A stretch of 15,803 nt of DNA from Chloroflexota bacterium. GTDB taxonomy: Bacteria > Chloroflexota > Limnocylindria > Limnocylindrales > CSP1-4. Where the stretch lies: the NCBI GenBank assembly GCA_016200675.1, contig JACQEH010000187.1, positions 1 through 15,803 on the forward strand, read 5' to 3'. Below are positions 1 to 7,008 of this stretch, piece by piece. A model generated the notes under the pieces. The model ran no database searches. It was not told where the DNA came from and saw only the letters and a program-made list of their open reading frames with translations. A program made the translations under genes and the position numbers. Position 1 is the first letter of the stretch, and every line of letters starts with the position of its first letter.

Positions 1-776
1 GCCAGGGCCGAGAAGCCGAGGTAGCCGAGCATGTCCGTGATGTCGGTGACGGCATATTCCTCGAGGACGACCGGGTAGTCGCCGGCCGGCAGCGACACCG
101 CGTTCTCGGTGGCCCTGGCCTTGGCCGCGGCCTCGCGGCCGATCGCGGCGGCGTCGATGCTCGAGACGTCGGTCGCCGCCGCCTCCGCGTAGCCGGTCCC
201 GCCGGCGGCTGACATCGAGACGGTCAGGAGCTGGCTGGCAGTACGTCGCTGTCGGGCCCGGATGCCGGCCGAGTTGGCCACTACCAGCTCCTCGGCCGAG
301 GTGGAGAACGAGCCGTACGCCAGGACGCCCTGATCGTCGGCGGCGGCGATGACCGCCCGCACGCCCTCGGCCCGCATCTCCGGCGTCGCTCCGGCGGTGG
401 TGTCCGCATAGCCCGACTCGTGGCCGGTCACGATGCCGCCCGCGTCCTTGTCCGGCGCCGGCAGGCCGCCCCAGTCCTCGAGCTCCTCGCAGGTCCGGGC
501 GATGGCCGCGGCGCGCTTGATCAGGGCCAGGATCCCGTCGCCGTCGGTCCGGCCGGTGCCCGCGACGGCGATCCGACGCCCACGGATGAAGCGGAGGCTC
601 ACGTTGACGTTGGTTTCGGCGACGTTCTGGTGGATCTCGCTGTTCGCGAACCGGGTCAGGGCCGAGTCCTCGGAGGTGACCAGGACCTCGGCCTCGCTGG
701 CGCCGGCCCGAAGGGCCTTTGCCAGGACGTCCTCGGCGAGGTCGAGAGAGCTCGCGACGGTCGTGTCGCTCACCAT
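1..776 (-). CDS. pmbA: TldE/PmbA-family metalloprotease subunit, 3' end outside window
   Basis: This is the 5' part (about 258 codons) of a TldD/PmbA-family protein. In the known system TldD and TldE (PmbA) form a heteromeric cytosolic zinc protease that cleaves modified or unfolded peptides; TldE is the partner that lacks the HExxxH zinc site. The visible protein begins MVSDTTVASSLDLAEDVLAK and contains the family's alternating segments, such as SEAEVLVTSEDSALTRFANS and an N-V-S-L-R-F-I-R-G-R-R stretch. The ATG at 776 is preferred because a GGGAG element lies 8 nt upstream. It overlaps the end of tldD by 7 nt (ATGGTGA), which suggests translational coupling; a GTG at 773 is an alternative start giving a 4-nt overlap. 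The C-terminal half is not visible. The family is secure; the TldE rather than TldD assignment rests on the adjacent true TldD. Confidence 0.9.
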   Translation of the reverse strand, partial: MVSDTTVASSLDLAEDVLAKALRAGASEAEVLVTSEDSALTRFANSEIHQNVAETNVNVSLRFIRGRRIAVAGTGRTDGDGILALIKRAAAIARTCEELEDWGGLPAPDKDAGGIVTGHESGYADTTAGATPEMRAEGVRAVIAAADDQGVLAYGSFSTSAEELVVANSAGIRARQRRTASQLLTVSMSAAGGTGYAEAAATDVSSIDAAAIGREAAAKARATENAVSLPAGDYPVVLEEYAVTDITDMLGYLGFSAL

Positions 777-2218
777 TTGCCGACTCCCACCTGGACGTTC
801 CGGAAGCGCGCGCCGCTGACGCCGTGGCCCACGTGGGCGACCTGCCCGGGCTCGCCCTTGCCGCAGTTCGGGGTGCCCAGCATCACGTAGCTCGAGGCGT
901 CGCCGACGGCATCGCACGATCGCCAGAACTCGTAGGTGATGCCCGTGTACGTCGGGTTCTTGAGCATCCGGCCGCGCTTCCCGCCCTTGATCTCCCACGC
1001 GATCTCGGTCGCGAACTGGAAGTTCAGGCGCCGGTCGTCGATGGACCAGCTCCGATTGGTGCCCAGATACAGGCCGTCGTCGGTGTCGGCCACGATCTCG
1101 TCGAGGCTCATGCCCTCGACCGGCAGGAGGTTGATGTTCGTCATCCGGATGAGCGGGATGCGGTTCCAGCCGTCGGCCCGCATGGCACCACCCGAAGCGC
1201 GCCCGATCCGCGGGGCCGTCTCGCGGGACGTCTGGTAGCCGACGAAGATGCCGTTCTGGACGAGTGGCACGGCCTGGGCCGCGACCCCCTCGTCATCCCA
1301 GCCGAAGGTGCCCATCCCGTACTGGGCCGTGGCGTCGGCGATGATCGTCACGAGGTCAGAGCCGTAACGGAACCCTTCATCGAGCTTGTCGGTGGTCAGG
1401 AAGCTCGTCCCGGCGTAGGAGGCCTCGGTCCCGAAGACCCGGTCGAGCTCGGTCGGGTGGCCGCAGCTCTCGTGGACCTGGTTGTAGAGCTGGCTCGGGT
1501 CGAGGATGACGGTCGCGGTTCCCGATGGGCACTGCGGGGCCGACAGGAGGGCCACGGCCTCCTCGGCCCGCTGCTCCGCGTGGCCCTTCAGGTCGAGGCT
1601 CCGGATCCACTCGAAGCCAGCCGCGCGCCAGCCGCCGCCGGCGTCTGGATAGCTGCGCCGCTGATGCTCGTCACCCTCGATCGCATTGGCCTCGACCGCG
1701 GCCCCGATGTGGGTGATGGTCTGCTCGGTGAAGCTGCCGTCCGTCGCGGCGAAGGTCTTCGCCTCGCGCTGGGCACCGTACGACGACTCCGTGAACGTCA
1801 CGCCCTTGACGGCGCCGGCGGCCTGGTCCGCCTCGAGGAGGTGCCAGATCTTGCGCTCGATGGGGATCTTGAAGGGGTCTTCCTCGACCGGCGTCTCGAA
1901 GCGGCCGTGGGCGGGCGGTCGCGCGTCGAGGACGACACGATCGCGGAGAGCCGTGCCCGACGCGCGGGCGATCCGGACGGCGAGCGCCGCGACCCGATCC
2001 GCCTCGGCCAGGTCCAGGAGGTGCGACGATGCGAAGCCCCAGGCGCCGTCGACAAGGACGCGGATCCCGAAGCCCTCGGATTCGCCGGAGAGGACGCCCT
2101 CGAGCTTGCCGGATTTGATGGCGATCGATTCGTCCCGTCGCCGGATGATGCGGACGTCCGCGTAGCCGGCGCCCAGGCTGGTGGCGGTGTCGAGGGCGCG
2201 GTCGGTCAGGTCTCGCAT
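770..2218 (-). CDS. tldD: TldD-family zinc metalloprotease
   Basis: This is the catalytic subunit of the TldD/TldE protease, a soluble cytosolic enzyme. The product is 482 aa from the ATG at 2218, close to the 481 aa of E. coli TldD. An in-frame GTG at 2239 would add 7 residues. The zinc motif HExxxH is present as HESCGH (nt 1457-1474, about residues 249-254), followed by the conserved P-T-E-L-D-R-V-F-G segment. The C-terminal half has DGWNRIPLIRMTNINLLPVE, then an L-G-T-N-R-S-W-S-I-D-D segment and G-T-P-N-C-G-K-G, all typical of TldD. The stop overlaps the start of the tldE/pmbA gene. The gene lies 46-67 nt after the NicO gene on the same strand, so co-transcription is possible, although a TAGGCT box (2230-2235) could give it its own promoter. 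Nothing looks damaged. Confidence 0.95.
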   Translation of the reverse strand: MRDLTDRALDTATSLGAGYADVRIIRRRDESIAIKSGKLEGVLSGESEGFGIRVLVDGAWGFASSHLLDLAEADRVAALAVRIARASGTALRDRVVLDARPPAHGRFETPVEEDPFKIPIERKIWHLLEADQAAGAVKGVTFTESSYGAQREAKTFAATDGSFTEQTITHIGAAVEANAIEGDEHQRRSYPDAGGGWRAAGFEWIRSLDLKGHAEQRAEEAVALLSAPQCPSGTATVILDPSQLYNQVHESCGHPTELDRVFGTEASYAGTSFLTTDKLDEGFRYGSDLVTIIADATAQYGMGTFGWDDEGVAAQAVPLVQNGIFVGYQTSRETAPRIGRASGGAMRADGWNRIPLIRMTNINLLPVEGMSLDEIVADTDDGLYLGTNRSWSIDDRRLNFQFATEIAWEIKGGKRGRMLKNPTYTGITYEFWRSCDAVGDASSYVMLGTPNCGKGEPGQVAHVGHGVSGARFRNVQVGVGKW

Positions 2219-2239
2219 GTCGGGCTGCGAGCCTAGCAC

Positions 2240-2255
2240 GGCGCGCGATCGCGCC
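2240..2255. other. Short GC hairpin between nicO-like gene and tldD
   Basis: GGCGCG (2240-2245), loop CGAT, CGCGCC (2250-2255) can form a perfect 6-bp stem in the short gap between the NicO-like gene and tldD. There is no T-run on either side, so it is not a convincing intrinsic terminator. It could be an attenuator or chance in GC-rich DNA. Confidence 0.25.
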
Positions 2256-2285
2256 GCGCTGGGTCGAATGCTCTATCGCCACGCG

Positions 2286-4046
2286 TCACAGGACGGTCGC
2301 GCCGCCGAGTGCCTGCGCCGTGAGCCAGAGGCCGATCCCGAGGACGGCGACAGAGGCGATGAGCGGCGCCTGGCGGGCCGCGCGGCCGAGGCCGGATCCC
2401 GACGGCAGCCGCTCCATCCGCTCGCGGGCCACGACCATGAGGGCGCCGACCCCGCCGAGGACGAGGGCCATGCCCAGGCCGAAGGCCACGACGAGGACGA
2501 CGCCGAAGGCCGCCCGGCCGGCCACGATCGTGCCGAGGAGGATGATCAGGGCATTGGTCGAGGGGATGATCCCGCCCGCCAGGCCGAGGGCGAAGAGGCT
2601 CCGCCAGCTCAGGTTCCGGTCGCCAGCGGGAAGGTCGGACGGCAGGTGGCTGTGGCGGACGCCGCCGTGGCTGTGCTCGCCCTGCCGCTCGTGCCCGTGG
2701 GCGGCATCATGCCCGTGGGCGGCCTCGTGCGCGGAGGTGGCCCCCTGCGCGGAGGTGGCCCCCTGCGCGGAGGTGGCCCCCTGCGCGGAGGTGGCCTCTT
2801 GCTCGGGCACGGAGGCGGCCTGGTGCTCGGGCAAGGGCGCGTGCTGGAGCCCCAGGTCATGCGTGTGCGCGGCAGTGATCAGGCGCCGGCCTCGGACGCG
2901 GCGCCGGATCTCTGCGACGAGCATGGATCCTCCGATCGCGACGAAGGCGAGGGCCGCAACGATCGGGATCGTCCGGACGACGACGTCGGCCGGCAGCAGC
3001 GACTCGGCACCCGTGACGAGCAGGGCAAGGGCCAGGATCCCGAGGGTGTGCGAGACGGTGACGGCGAGTCCCAGGCCCGCCGCGTGACGGATGGTGCCCC
3101 TTGTGCCGACCAGATAGGCGGCCATCAGCGTCTTGCCGTGACCCGGGGTCAGGGCGTGCCCCGCCCCCAGGGCCATCGCCAGGACGATCGAGGCGAGCGC
3201 GAGCAGCGGCGTCAGGTCGGCCACCCGGAAGAGGCCGGGGATGTCCGTGCCGACGCCACCCGGGACGGCCGCGACGAGGCCGGCGTTCGGCGCCGGGCTC
3301 CCCGGAGTGTTCGAGCCGGCCGGCGACGGGGAGGCGCCCGGCCCGCCGCCCTGACCCGGGAGCCCGGTCGCGTCGGGCGCAACGAACGGCGCCAGGGCCG
3401 TTCCGCCGGCGACCGCGCTGAACGAGGCCGAGCGGATGTCGAGGGGCTGGGTCAGGAGGGCTTTCGGATAGGCCGTCAGGCGGTTCGAGACATCGGTCGC
3501 CGACGGGATGGGCGCCGAGCCTGACGCGGCGATGACCACGCCATCGCCGAGGACGACGATTTCCCGCCAGCCGATGCGCTCCGCGTACGAGGTGTCGGCG
3601 TAGGTGATGGTCCCGGCGCCGGTCAGGGGGCTTCCGCTGGACGCCTCGAACTCGCAGACGACCCGCATCGTGGGCACGCCTCCCGCCCCGGCGGGGAACT
3701 GGAGGCCGGCCGCGCTGAGGGTCAGGGCCAGCGACAGTCCGCCCACGCCGAGCTTGAGGCTCGGGACGAGTGCGGTGCATGCACCGGCACGGGCCGCATC
3801 GGCCTCGCCGTCGGTGACGACGCCGTCGCCGTTGGCGTCGATCCGGACCCGCTCCTGGAAGGCCGGGATCTCCGCGTAGTCGATGACGACGTCGAGAGCG
3901 ATCGCGCTCGGCCGGACTCGAAGCTCGGCGAAGTGGTTGATCGTGAAGTTGCCCAGCGGATGCGCGGCCGCGGCCGCCGGCAAGGCCAGCCCGACGAGGG
4001 CGGCCGCGACGGCGAGGAGGGCGCGCCGGGCGGTGGGGGATCGCAT
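2286..4046 (-). CDS. NicO/RcnA-type nickel/cobalt transporter with extracytoplasmic EF-hand domain and His-rich loop
   Basis: This is a predicted 586-aa inner-membrane protein of the NicO (nickel/cobalt efflux or uptake) superfamily. A signal peptide (residues 1 to about 28, ending AAAAAHPLGNF) is followed by an extracytoplasmic domain of about 240 residues. That domain contains a canonical 12-residue EF-hand loop, DANGDGVVTDGE (residues 70-81), so calcium binding is plausible. A Pro/Gly/Ser-rich linker leads to the membrane domain with the family motifs G-A-G-H-A-L-T-P-G-H-G-K-T and G-G-I-I-P-S-T-N-A. Between the first and second membrane halves is a cytoplasmic-type loop with GATSAQ repeats and a His cluster (HGHDAAHGHE, HSHGGVRHSH), typical of Ni/Co-binding loops in RcnA-like proteins. 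The ATG at 4046 is chosen because it starts the signal peptide; the reading frame is open further upstream, but that stretch is repeat-derived, low-complexity Arg-rich sequence. Metal specificity and direction of transport cannot be told from sequence. Confidence 0.88.
   Translation of the reverse strand: MRSPTARRALLAVAAALVGLALPAAAAAHPLGNFTINHFAELRVRPSAIALDVVIDYAEIPAFQERVRIDANGDGVVTDGEADAARAGACTALVPSLKLGVGGLSLALTLSAAGLQFPAGAGGVPTMRVVCEFEASSGSPLTGAGTITYADTSYAERIGWREIVVLGDGVVIAASGSAPIPSATDVSNRLTAYPKALLTQPLDIRSASFSAVAGGTALAPFVAPDATGLPGQGGGPGASPSPAGSNTPGSPAPNAGLVAAVPGGVGTDIPGLFRVADLTPLLALASIVLAMALGAGHALTPGHGKTLMAAYLVGTRGTIRHAAGLGLAVTVSHTLGILALALLVTGAESLLPADVVVRTIPIVAALAFVAIGGSMLVAEIRRRVRGRRLITAAHTHDLGLQHAPLPEHQAASVPEQEATSAQGATSAQGATSAQGATSAHEAAHGHDAAHGHERQGEHSHGGVRHSHLPSDLPAGDRNLSWRSLFALGLAGGIIPSTNALIILLGTIVAGRAAFGVVLVVAFGLGMALVLGGVGALMVVARERMERLPSGSGLGRAARQAPLIASVAVLGIGLWLTAQALGGATVL
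2733..2804 (-). repeat. In-frame 18-bp tandem repeat in the NicO metal-binding loop
   Basis: Three perfect 18-nt units (plus-strand GGAGGTGGCCCCCTGCGC at 2733-2750, 2751-2768, 2769-2786) are followed by a degenerate fourth (2787-2804). On the coding strand each unit adds six residues (ATSAQG), directly before the His-rich cluster. The length is a multiple of three, so copy-number changes would alter loop length without breaking the frame. Confidence 0.9.
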
Positions 4047-4089
4047 GGCGCCGTGGGTACGCGGCCGGGGGTGGCACGGATCACCGGTC

Positions 4090-4242
4090 GCCGCCGATCC
4101 CGACGCACGGCGGCGTTGCCGTTTCCGCTCCTCGCCCACGGGCGCTTGACCCCGCTCGCTCCCGTGCTCGACGGCCCTTGCCGCGCGCCGCCTCGGCGGC
4201 GAGGCGGGACTCTGGCTCGCCGCCGATCCCGACGTACGGCGC
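4090..4242. repeat. Separated direct repeat, two ~23-bp copies
   Basis: The core GCCGCCGATCCCGACG, followed by C or T and then ACGGCG, occurs at 4090-4112 and again at 4219-4241. The two copies are about 129 bp apart with a single internal mismatch and bracket the hairpin at 4188-4207. No open frame of coding quality links them. Confidence 0.8.
4188..4207. other. Strong GC stem-loop upstream of the nicO-like gene
   Basis: CCGCCTCG (4188-4195), loop GCGG, CGAGGCGG (4200-4207) gives a perfect 8-bp stem with a 4-nt loop. No T-tract follows on either strand, so a classical Rho-independent terminator is unlikely. It could be a leader structure of the nicO-like transcript or a protein-binding dyad. 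Confidence 0.5.
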
Positions 4243-4380
4243 GTTCCGCTTGGTTCCTGCCCATATGGATCCCGGGCGGCACTGCCGAGGGCGCGTTCAG
4301 GCTGCCTGATGGAACGCTGAGCGAGCGAACCGCACCCCCTGGTGACGCGGCGGTCCGCTCGCGGCCATCTCCGGCTCGAA

Positions 4381-4401
4381 TTGGAACGCCTGGCGTTCGA
4401 A
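4381..4401. promoter_or_regulatory. 21-nt near-perfect palindrome, operator-like
   Basis: TTGGAACGCC (4381-4390), a central T, then GGCGTTCGAA (4392-4401) form 10-bp inverted arms with one mismatch. Its symmetry and odd length resemble operator dyads bound by dimeric regulators. It is about 360 bp from tmk and 335 bp from the nicO-like start, so its target is unclear. It does not match the GAAC-N4-GTTC LexA box. Confidence 0.4.
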
Positions 4402-4434
4402 TCTACGGCTGTGGACCGAGCCGCCGCGGTCCGT

Positions 4435-4710
4435 CGGGCGGCTCGCTCGCCGGGCGTGCCACGGCTCCGGCGGCTGGCCCATCGTCGGGCGGCTCGCTCG
4501 CCGGGCGTGCCACCGATCCCGCGGCTGGCCACGACTCTCGCTCGCCAGGCGTGCCACGGATCCCGCGGCTGGGCCACGACTCCCGCTCGGCGTGCCCGTC
4601 GTCGGGCAACTCGCTCGCCGGGCGTGCCACGGCTCCCGCTCGCCGGGCGTGCCACCGCTCCCGCTCGGCGTGCCACGGCTCCCGCGAGCTTCCACGGATC
4701 CCGCGAGCGG
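4435..4710. repeat. Array of degenerate GC-rich repeats
   Basis: At least seven imperfect copies of a unit with core CTCGCCGGGCGTGCCACGG followed by CTCCCGC or ATCCCGC can be read here. Clear copies begin near 4443, 4493, 4537, 4610 and 4637; shortened copies (CTCGGCGTGCC) begin near 4585 and 4664, and a last fragment (CCACGGATCCCGCGAGCGG) is near 4692-4710. Spacing is irregular (about 25-75 bp) and the units run into each other without unique spacers. This fits a decayed tandem or dispersed intergenic repeat rather than a CRISPR array. Confidence 0.8.
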
Positions 4711-4723
4711 CCCGACGCCAGGG

Positions 4724-4751
4724 TCGGCAGGTCCAGGGCGTCGGCTACACT
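4724..4751 (+). promoter_or_regulatory. Leaderless promoter of tmk
   Basis: A -10 box TACACT (4746-4751) lies exactly 6 nt before the GTG start at 4758. TCGGCA (4724-4729) sits 16 nt further upstream and matches 4 of 6 bases of TTGACA. Transcription would start at or next to the start codon. The same geometry recurs before three other genes in this window. Confidence 0.6.
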
Positions 4752-4757
4752 CGGGCG

Positions 4758-5462
4758 GTGACCACTCCCGATCGGCCGGCAGGTCGGTTCATCTCGATCG
4801 AAGGGCCCGACGGCTCGGGCAAGACGCTCCAGGCGGAGCGGCTGGCGGCGGCCCTCGAGGAGCGTGGCTTCGACGTCCTCCTGACCCGCGAACCAGGCGG
4901 AACCAGGCTTGGCGACCAGCTCTACGAGCTCCTCATGGCCAACGGTGGGGAGCCCATCGATCCCGTCGCCGATGCCCTGCTCTTCAACGCGGCGCGCGCG
5001 CAGCACGTCGCCCAGGTCATCGCGCCCGCGCTCGCCGCCGGCCGGATCGTCGTCAGCGCCCGCTTCGCCGACTCGACGCTGGCGTATCAGGGGTACGGCG
5101 AAGGCGTCGACCTCGAGGTCCTGCGCCGGATCATCGCCATCGCGACGCGGGGCGTCCGGCCCGACCGGACCATCCTCCTCGACCTTCCGGCCGAGGTGGG
5201 CCTCCGACGCAAGACGCCCGAGACGATCACCCGCTTCGAGTCGTTCTTCGACCTCGCCTATCACCTTCGCGTGCGGGCGGGCTTCCTGGAGATGGCGGCC
5301 GCCGACTCGGATCGCTGGGTCGTCGTCGATGCCGACCGGAGCGCCGACGAGGTCCTCGGCGATGTCATCGCCGCCGTCGTCGGCGTGCTGCCGGCGCACG
5401 ACCACGCCCGCGATGCGGTCGCTCGAAGTGAACCGCCCGCCGCCGCCTCGCGCATGCAGTGA
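4758..5462 (+). CDS. tmk: Thymidylate (dTMP) kinase
   Basis: This cytosolic enzyme phosphorylates dTMP to dTDP with ATP, an essential step in dTTP supply. The product is 234 aa, within the usual range. Visible landmarks are the P-loop GPDGSGKT (residues 16-23), the dTMP-binding segment TREPGGTRLGDQL, the S-T-L-A-Y-Q-G-Y-G segment and a lid region (LRRKTPETITRFES). The GTG start at 4758 is supported by the TACACT box 6 nt upstream and by good alignment of the first residues (RFISIEGPDG); the open frame continues upstream only through repeat-derived sequence. One oddity: the DR(Y/H) motif reads ARF (Ala101-Arg102-Phe103), so the conserved Asp is missing. The stop overlaps the start of the sigma factor gene by 1 nt (TGATG), so the two are co-transcribed. 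Confidence 0.93.
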   Translation: MTTPDRPAGRFISIEGPDGSGKTLQAERLAAALEERGFDVLLTREPGGTRLGDQLYELLMANGGEPIDPVADALLFNAARAQHVAQVIAPALAAGRIVVSARFADSTLAYQGYGEGVDLEVLRRIIAIATRGVRPDRTILLDLPAEVGLRRKTPETITRFESFFDLAYHLRVRAGFLEMAAADSDRWVVVDADRSADEVLGDVIAAVVGVLPAHDHARDAVARSEPPAAASRMQ

Positions 5463-6088
5463 TGACCGACGAGACCAGGTCCGGATCCCTCCGGGTGGCC
5501 TCGGCGGCGGATGATGCCGACCGGCAGGTCCTCGTCGACGTCGGCGAAGGCCGCCTCGAGGCACTGGAAGCCCTGTACGACCGATATCGAGCCATGGCCT
5601 ACGCAATCGCCCTCCGGATCACCGCCGACCCGACCCTCGCCGAGGACGTCGTCCAGGACGCCTTCCTCGGGGTATGGCGGCATGCCGATCGCTACGTCGA
5701 GGGTCGCGGGAGCGTGAAGACCTGGCTCCTCTCGATCGTCCACCATCGCGCGATCGATGCCGTCCGCCGGCGCCGGCCGGCCCGCGAGCTGCCGGATCCC
5801 GAGCTGCCGTCGCCGCCCCAGCTCGTGGTGGCTGACGTCTGGCCCGAGGTTGCCGGCCGGCTTGACGCGATCGAGGTCCGGGCCGCGATGGCGGTGCTCT
5901 CGGACGTCCAGCGCGAAGCCATCGAGCTCGCCTACTGGGGCGGCCTGAGCCAGACCGAGATCGCGGAGCGGACCGGGGCGCCACTCGGGACGGTCAAGTC
6001 GCGGATGCGCCTGGGACTCCTGGTCCTCCGCCGAGCCCTGACCGGCGACGCCGGCGATGGCCACGATCTCGCCGAGGGACGGCCATGA
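5462..6088 (+). CDS. ECF-type RNA polymerase sigma factor (SigK/RskA-associated type)
   Basis: This is a 208-aa group 4 (extracytoplasmic function) sigma factor that would redirect RNA polymerase to a stress regulon. Region 2 is seen as LEALYDRYRAMAYAIALRI through DVVQDAFLGVWRHADRY. A variable linker follows, then region 4 with LSDVQREAIELAYWGGLSQT and the helix-turn-helix E-I-A-E-R-T-G-A-P-L-G-T-V-K-S-R. The ATG at 5462 overlaps the tmk stop; an in-frame GTG directly before it (5459) is an alternative. Its own stop overlaps the anti-sigma start by 4 nt (ATGA), the usual arrangement for a sigma factor and its cognate membrane anti-sigma. Expression is probably from the tmk promoter at least in part. 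The signal it responds to cannot be read from sequence. Confidence 0.92.
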   Translation: MTDETRSGSLRVASAADDADRQVLVDVGEGRLEALEALYDRYRAMAYAIALRITADPTLAEDVVQDAFLGVWRHADRYVEGRGSVKTWLLSIVHHRAIDAVRRRRPARELPDPELPSPPQLVVADVWPEVAGRLDAIEVRAAMAVLSDVQREAIELAYWGGLSQTEIAERTGAPLGTVKSRMRLGLLVLRRALTGDAGDGHDLAEGRP

Positions 6089-6945
6089 AGCTGACCTTCG
6101 ACGACGTCCGCGACCTGGCTTCCGGATATGTCCTCGGCGCGCTCGACGCAGCTGAGGCGGCGGCGATCCGCGAGCACCTCGCCTCGTGCCCCGAGGCCCA
6201 CGCCGAGATCGAGGCGCTTGGCGGCGTCATTCCATACCTCGCCGAAACCCTTGATCCGGTCGAGCCGCCGGCCGGGCTCCGAGGCCGCCTGCTCGAGGCG
6301 GCTGCCGCCGATCGCTTGACCTCGGCCGGTGACTCCGTGGCGGTTCCGGTCGCGGCAGCAACTCGCGCACAGCCCGCCGCCCCGATCGCGTTCCCCGCGC
6401 CGGCCGAGCGGGAGCGCCGTGCCGCCGCACGAACCGATCGGCGGCTGACGTGGATCGCCGGGATCGCGGCCGTTCTGGCCGTCGCCGTCCTCGGCGCCTG
6501 GAACCTCCAGCTCCAGTCGAACCTGTCCGGCGTGCAGGCGGATCTGGCCGCGGCACAGGCCTATCAGCGAGGGGTGGCCGCGGTCCTCGACATCGGCACC
6601 CGAACGGGCGCCCAGACCGCGTTCCTGGCTGCCGCGAAGGCGGGCCTCGCCTCGAGCGGGGTGGCCGCCGCCGCGCCCGACGGAACGGTGGTGATGGCGA
6701 TCCACGGCCTGACGCCGACCGCGGGCAGCCAGGTCTACGAAGCCTGGGTGATCGTCGGGAAGGACGCGCCGGTCGCGCTCGGTGGGTTCACCGTGAGCCG
6801 TGCCGGCACGGGCGTCCTCCGGGCATCGACGTCACTGGCCAGGGCCGGCGCGGTGCTGGCCCTGACCCTCGAGCCCGTGCCGGGAGCCACGGCTCCCGCC
6901 GGACCCGTCGTCACCGCCGGTTCGCTCACCGCGCCGGCCGGCTGA
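6085..6945 (+). CDS. RskA-type membrane anti-sigma factor
   Basis: This 286-aa protein is predicted to hold the upstream ECF sigma factor inactive at the membrane. The N-terminal anti-sigma domain (residues 1 to about 80) has the zinc-finger-like pattern H31-LAS-C35, but the position of the second Cys is Ala38, so metal binding is doubtful; this is also seen in other RskA-type proteins. A Pro/Ala-rich linker leads to a single transmembrane helix (about residues 121-140, LTWIAGIAAVLAVAVLGAW). The extracytoplasmic part matches the RskA C-terminal domain (GTVVMAIHGLTPTAGSQVYE, then AWVIVGKDAPVALGGFTV). It starts within the sigma gene's stop (ATGA overlap) with a GAGGGA element upstream. Release by regulated proteolysis is known for RskA and would be the expected mechanism here. 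Confidence 0.9.
   Translation: MKLTFDDVRDLASGYVLGALDAAEAAAIREHLASCPEAHAEIEALGGVIPYLAETLDPVEPPAGLRGRLLEAAAADRLTSAGDSVAVPVAAATRAQPAAPIAFPAPAERERRAAARTDRRLTWIAGIAAVLAVAVLGAWNLQLQSNLSGVQADLAAAQAYQRGVAAVLDIGTRTGAQTAFLAAAKAGLASSGVAAAAPDGTVVMAIHGLTPTAGSQVYEAWVIVGKDAPVALGGFTVSRAGTGVLRASTSLARAGAVLALTLEPVPGATAPAGPVVTAGSLTAPAG
6881..6898. other. Perfect inverted repeat near the 3' end of the anti-sigma gene
   Basis: CGGGAGCC (6881-6888), AC, GGCTCCCG (6891-6898) are perfect 8-bp arms inside the last 20 codons of the anti-sigma gene. The right arm matches the CCACGGCTCCCGC element of the intergenic repeat array at 4624-4685. No T-run follows. It may be a transcript-end structure or chance. Confidence 0.35.
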
Positions 6946-7008
6946 GGTCGCGGCGCCATCTGAGGGCGCGCCGCCGGCCCGCCGAGGTCGCGCCGCCGGA
7001 CCAGTGAG

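Larger units (their letters stand above)
4047..4757. other. 710-bp intergenic region between divergent nicO-like gene and tmk
   Basis: No credible gene is visible. Open frames exist on both strands, but their products are Arg/Ala/Pro/Gly low complexity that follows the DNA repeats. The region holds, in order: a separated direct repeat pair (4090-4113 and 4219-4242), a strong GC hairpin between them (4188-4207), a 21-nt near-palindrome (4381-4401), a degenerate repeat array (about 4435-4710) and the tmk promoter (4724-4751). The promoter for the divergent nicO-like gene should also lie here; a TACCCA box 7 nt before its ATG (4054-4059) is a weak candidate. Confidence 0.7.

Noticed and set aside
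719..2236. Long plus-strand open frame (505 codons) opposite tldD
   Set aside because: It is the antisense of a clearly recognisable TldD with intact HExxxH; its product is Arg/Ala/Gly/Asp-rich with no recognisable domain, as expected from high GC content.
4435..4710. CRISPR array
   Set aside because: Units vary in length and sequence, spacing is irregular, there are no unique spacers of constant length and no cas genes are in the window.
4047..4757. Several open frames in the repeat region, including extension of the nicO-like and tmk frames
   Set aside because: Their products are Arg/Ala/Pro/Gly low complexity that follows the DNA repeats; recognisable protein begins only at 4046 (signal peptide) and 4758 (Tmk).
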